Source: Kappaphycus alvarezii (Eukaryota; Rhodophyta; Florideophyceae; Gigartinales; Solieriaceae). Taken from it: a DNA stretch of 64,000 bases. Positions 62,278 to 64,000 of this stretch are shown in pieces; the first letter of the stretch is position 1, and the number at the start of each line of letters is the position of its first letter. Made by a program: the position numbers and the translations under genes. The notes beneath the pieces were generated by a model, which was not told the origin of the DNA, ran no database searches, and saw only the letters and a program-made list of their open reading frames with translations. The DNA lies in assembly GCA_002205965.3 (NCBI GenBank), contig NADL03000633.1:124001-188000 (forward strand), given 5' to 3'.

Positions 62278-63741
62278 ATGAGTGACTTTAATCGTCTTGT
62301 TGCAGAGGTAAAACAACTAAGACAAAGTATACAGAGTCCAGTGTTGAAAGAAGAGATTTGCACTGGTGATAGCTCTGAAGTTGAGAAAAGTCAAAGAGAT
62401 CATGCGATAGAAGGTTTGAAGACTAGTTTGGAGTCCAATACTATCGTTAATTGTCATGAAGACGACATCCAGGTCAAAGAGGAAGATATTCCAACCGAGG
62501 AATTAATCTTACTTGACGGGACGCTAAATAATGTGAAAGCGTCTGTCCTCAAAGACGACGGATGTAATACAAACGTAGTATCTAGGGACTTTGCAGTTCG
62601 AAACAAAGAAAAGTTTCGATTTAAGAATGTCAAAGCCACTGTGAATCATTCGAGCAAGAAGTCAAAGGAGAAAACGTCGGAAGTTATCCTGGGAGCTACA
62701 TTGAAGATTGGTTCCTATCTGTTCACGTCCAATTGGATCGTTGCAGATTGTAGATATGATGTGCTTCTAGGAATGCCATGGCATGTTGCCAACAATCCAG
62801 ATATTGATTATCAGCGCCGGGTTGTGAAGGTTAACGATGACGTGCTCCCGATAGTAGAAGATATTCCGATGGAAGTAAGAGTAACAAACATTGGAGTTAA
62901 GAAATTCCGGAACATGATTAGGAGAAAGAATCATGGGAGAGATTTCAATGTTTATCAACTGATCAATGCGAATGAGATTAAGTTGAAAAAGCCCTCTGCA
63001 ATCAATAGTCAGAAAAATGCTAGTCTGGAAAAGCTGTTGTCTAAGTTTAAGGATGTCTTCAAAGGGAAACTACCAGCTGGACTACCACCAAAGAGAAGTG
63101 TGGATCACGAAATTGAGGTTGAGAAAGGTTCTAAGCCACCTCATCGTCCATTGTTTCAGTTATCCCCAGCGGAATTGAAAGCTGCAAAAGAATATGTGGA
63201 AGATTTGCTGAGAAATAAGAAGATCAGGCCAAGTAAGTCACCGTATGGGTCACCGTTATTCTTCGTCCAAGAGAAAGACAAATTGAGAGGTGTGGTCGAT
63301 TATAGAGCACTTAATCGAATCACAAAAAGAAATAATGCGCCCTTGCCTAGGTCAGATGAGATGTTTGACAGACTTGGTGACGCAAGAGTCTTCTCAAAGT
63401 TGGACTTGAAGACCGGTTTCCATCAGATACGGGTGAAGCCTGAGGACATTGAAAAGACTGCGTTCAATACGAAGTACGGACAGTTTGAGTATCTTGTAAT
63501 GCCAATGGGTCTATGCAATGCTCCTGCTACTTTTCAGTCACTGATGAACCGTATCTTCTATGACTGTATTGATGTCTTCATGGTTGTGTACATCGATGAT
63601 CTTCTCATATTCAGCATGGACGAAGAAAGCCATCTCAAGCATCTGGAAATAGTGCTAAGTCGCCTGCAAGAACATGAGCTTTATGTTTCTCCAAAGAAAT
63701 GTGACTTTCTGAAAACGGAGATTGATTCTTGGGCTTCATAG
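62278..63741 (+). CDS. pol: Second chromovirus copy: Pol, protease and RT part
   Basis: Residue for residue the same as the frame at 56609-58072, including YIDD and the same missing base after KKCDF. This is good evidence for a recent common source of the two copies, or for a tolerated frameshift site. Confidence 0.9.
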   Translation: MSDFNRLVAEVKQLRQSIQSPVLKEEICTGDSSEVEKSQRDHAIEGLKTSLESNTIVNCHEDDIQVKEEDIPTEELILLDGTLNNVKASVLKDDGCNTNVVSRDFAVRNKEKFRFKNVKATVNHSSKKSKEKTSEVILGATLKIGSYLFTSNWIVADCRYDVLLGMPWHVANNPDIDYQRRVVKVNDDVLPIVEDIPMEVRVTNIGVKKFRNMIRRKNHGRDFNVYQLINANEIKLKKPSAINSQKNASLEKLLSKFKDVFKGKLPAGLPPKRSVDHEIEVEKGSKPPHRPLFQLSPAELKAAKEYVEDLLRNKKIRPSKSPYGSPLFFVQEKDKLRGVVDYRALNRITKRNNAPLPRSDEMFDRLGDARVFSKLDLKTGFHQIRVKPEDIEKTAFNTKYGQFEYLVMPMGLCNAPATFQSLMNRIFYDCIDVFMVVYIDDLLIFSMDEESHLKHLEIVLSRLQEHELYVSPKKCDFLKTEIDSWAS

Positions 63742-64000
63742 TCGGTAAAGATGGTCTTCGTGTTAACCCAGAGAAAGTTGAGGTTTTGAAGACATGGCCG
63801 AAGCCTAAAACGGTGACAGAGATAAGGAGTTTTATTGGCTTACTCCAGTTCTTCCGCAGGTTTATTCCGAAGTTTTCGGAAATAGCGGCTCCGTTGACAG
63901 ATCTGACGAAGAAAGATATCGGTGTTGGTAAATGGAATGACAAGTGTGATGTTGCATTCCAGAAGTTGAAAGAAGCCATCACCCAAGCCCCTATTCTTGT
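63729..64000 (+). CDS. pol: Second chromovirus copy: start of RNase H/integrase frame, cut by the window
   Basis: This corresponds to the first ~90 codons of the frame at 58060: end of RT (GFIVGKDGL, RSFIGLLQFFRRF) into the connection before RNase H. The window ends before any catalytic residue of RNase H. It differs from the first copy in no base that I noticed. Confidence 0.85.
   Translation, partial: MGFIVGKDGLRVNPEKVEVLKTWPKPKTVTEIRSFIGLLQFFRRFIPKFSEIAAPLTDLTKKDIGVGKWNDKCDVAFQKLKEAITQAPIL

Noticed and set aside
60321-64000. Simple assembly duplication of the chromovirus
   Set aside because: The inverted part differs at six sites and joins lie at meaningful places, so a pure assembly echo is unlikely, though not excluded.

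Overview
The window looks like a transposon graveyard from a eukaryotic nuclear genome. Everything recognisable belongs to a mobile element: Ty3/gypsy and Ty1/copia LTR retrotransposons, a non-LTR-like reverse transcriptase family, a further RT/RNase H remnant, and two Harbinger/DDE_4-type DNA transposons with their partner genes. I found no host housekeeping gene, rRNA, tRNA or CRISPR array. Eukaryotic signs are the LTRs with TATA boxes, a chromodomain, and the PIF/Harbinger transposase plus Myb-like partner pair. Such mixtures occur in red algae, oomycetes and early-diverging fungi; I cannot choose the lineage from sequence alone.

Layout, left to right. 1-8.9 kb: two nearly identical LTRs of one family (LTR-1) in inverted orientation flank a decayed gypsy gag-pol on the plus strand and a gag-like remnant on the minus strand. 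8.9-11.3 kb: an intact 785-codon minus-strand frame holding a gypsy-type integrase followed by two tandem copies of an unrecognised ~120-residue domain; it runs through a polypurine tract into LTR-1. 12.5-26.9 kb: three copies of a longer LTR (LTR-2) that carries its own acidic-protein frame, interleaved with a decayed RT element (13.95-16.3 kb) and a decayed second copy of the duplicated-domain gene (20.5-21.5 kb).

27-40 kb: mostly unrecognised, with a diverged tandem repeat near 30.2-30.8 kb, a copia element (31.0-34.8 kb) whose integrase/RT section is gone, and an RT/RNase H remnant (36.1-37.5 kb). 40.3-45 kb: two DDE transposon units, each with transposase and partner gene convergent; a solo LTR-1 with a 5-bp target duplication interrupts the second transposase. 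45-49.5 kb: little recognisable. 49.5-53.5 kb: a 5'-truncated copia element with its 3' LTR. 53.5-54.8 kb: 3' ends of two RT elements.

54.8-64 kb: a young chromovirus (Ty3/gypsy with chromodomain) inserted into an RT-element copy. Its 3' LTR is cut off after 43 bp and followed by an inverted copy of its own 5' leader and early gag, then by a second direct copy that leaves the window. The most unusual signals are the duplicated C-terminal domain, the protein-coding LTR-2, the fold-back structure of the chromovirus pair, and paired stem-loops in both LTR-1 and the chromovirus leader.
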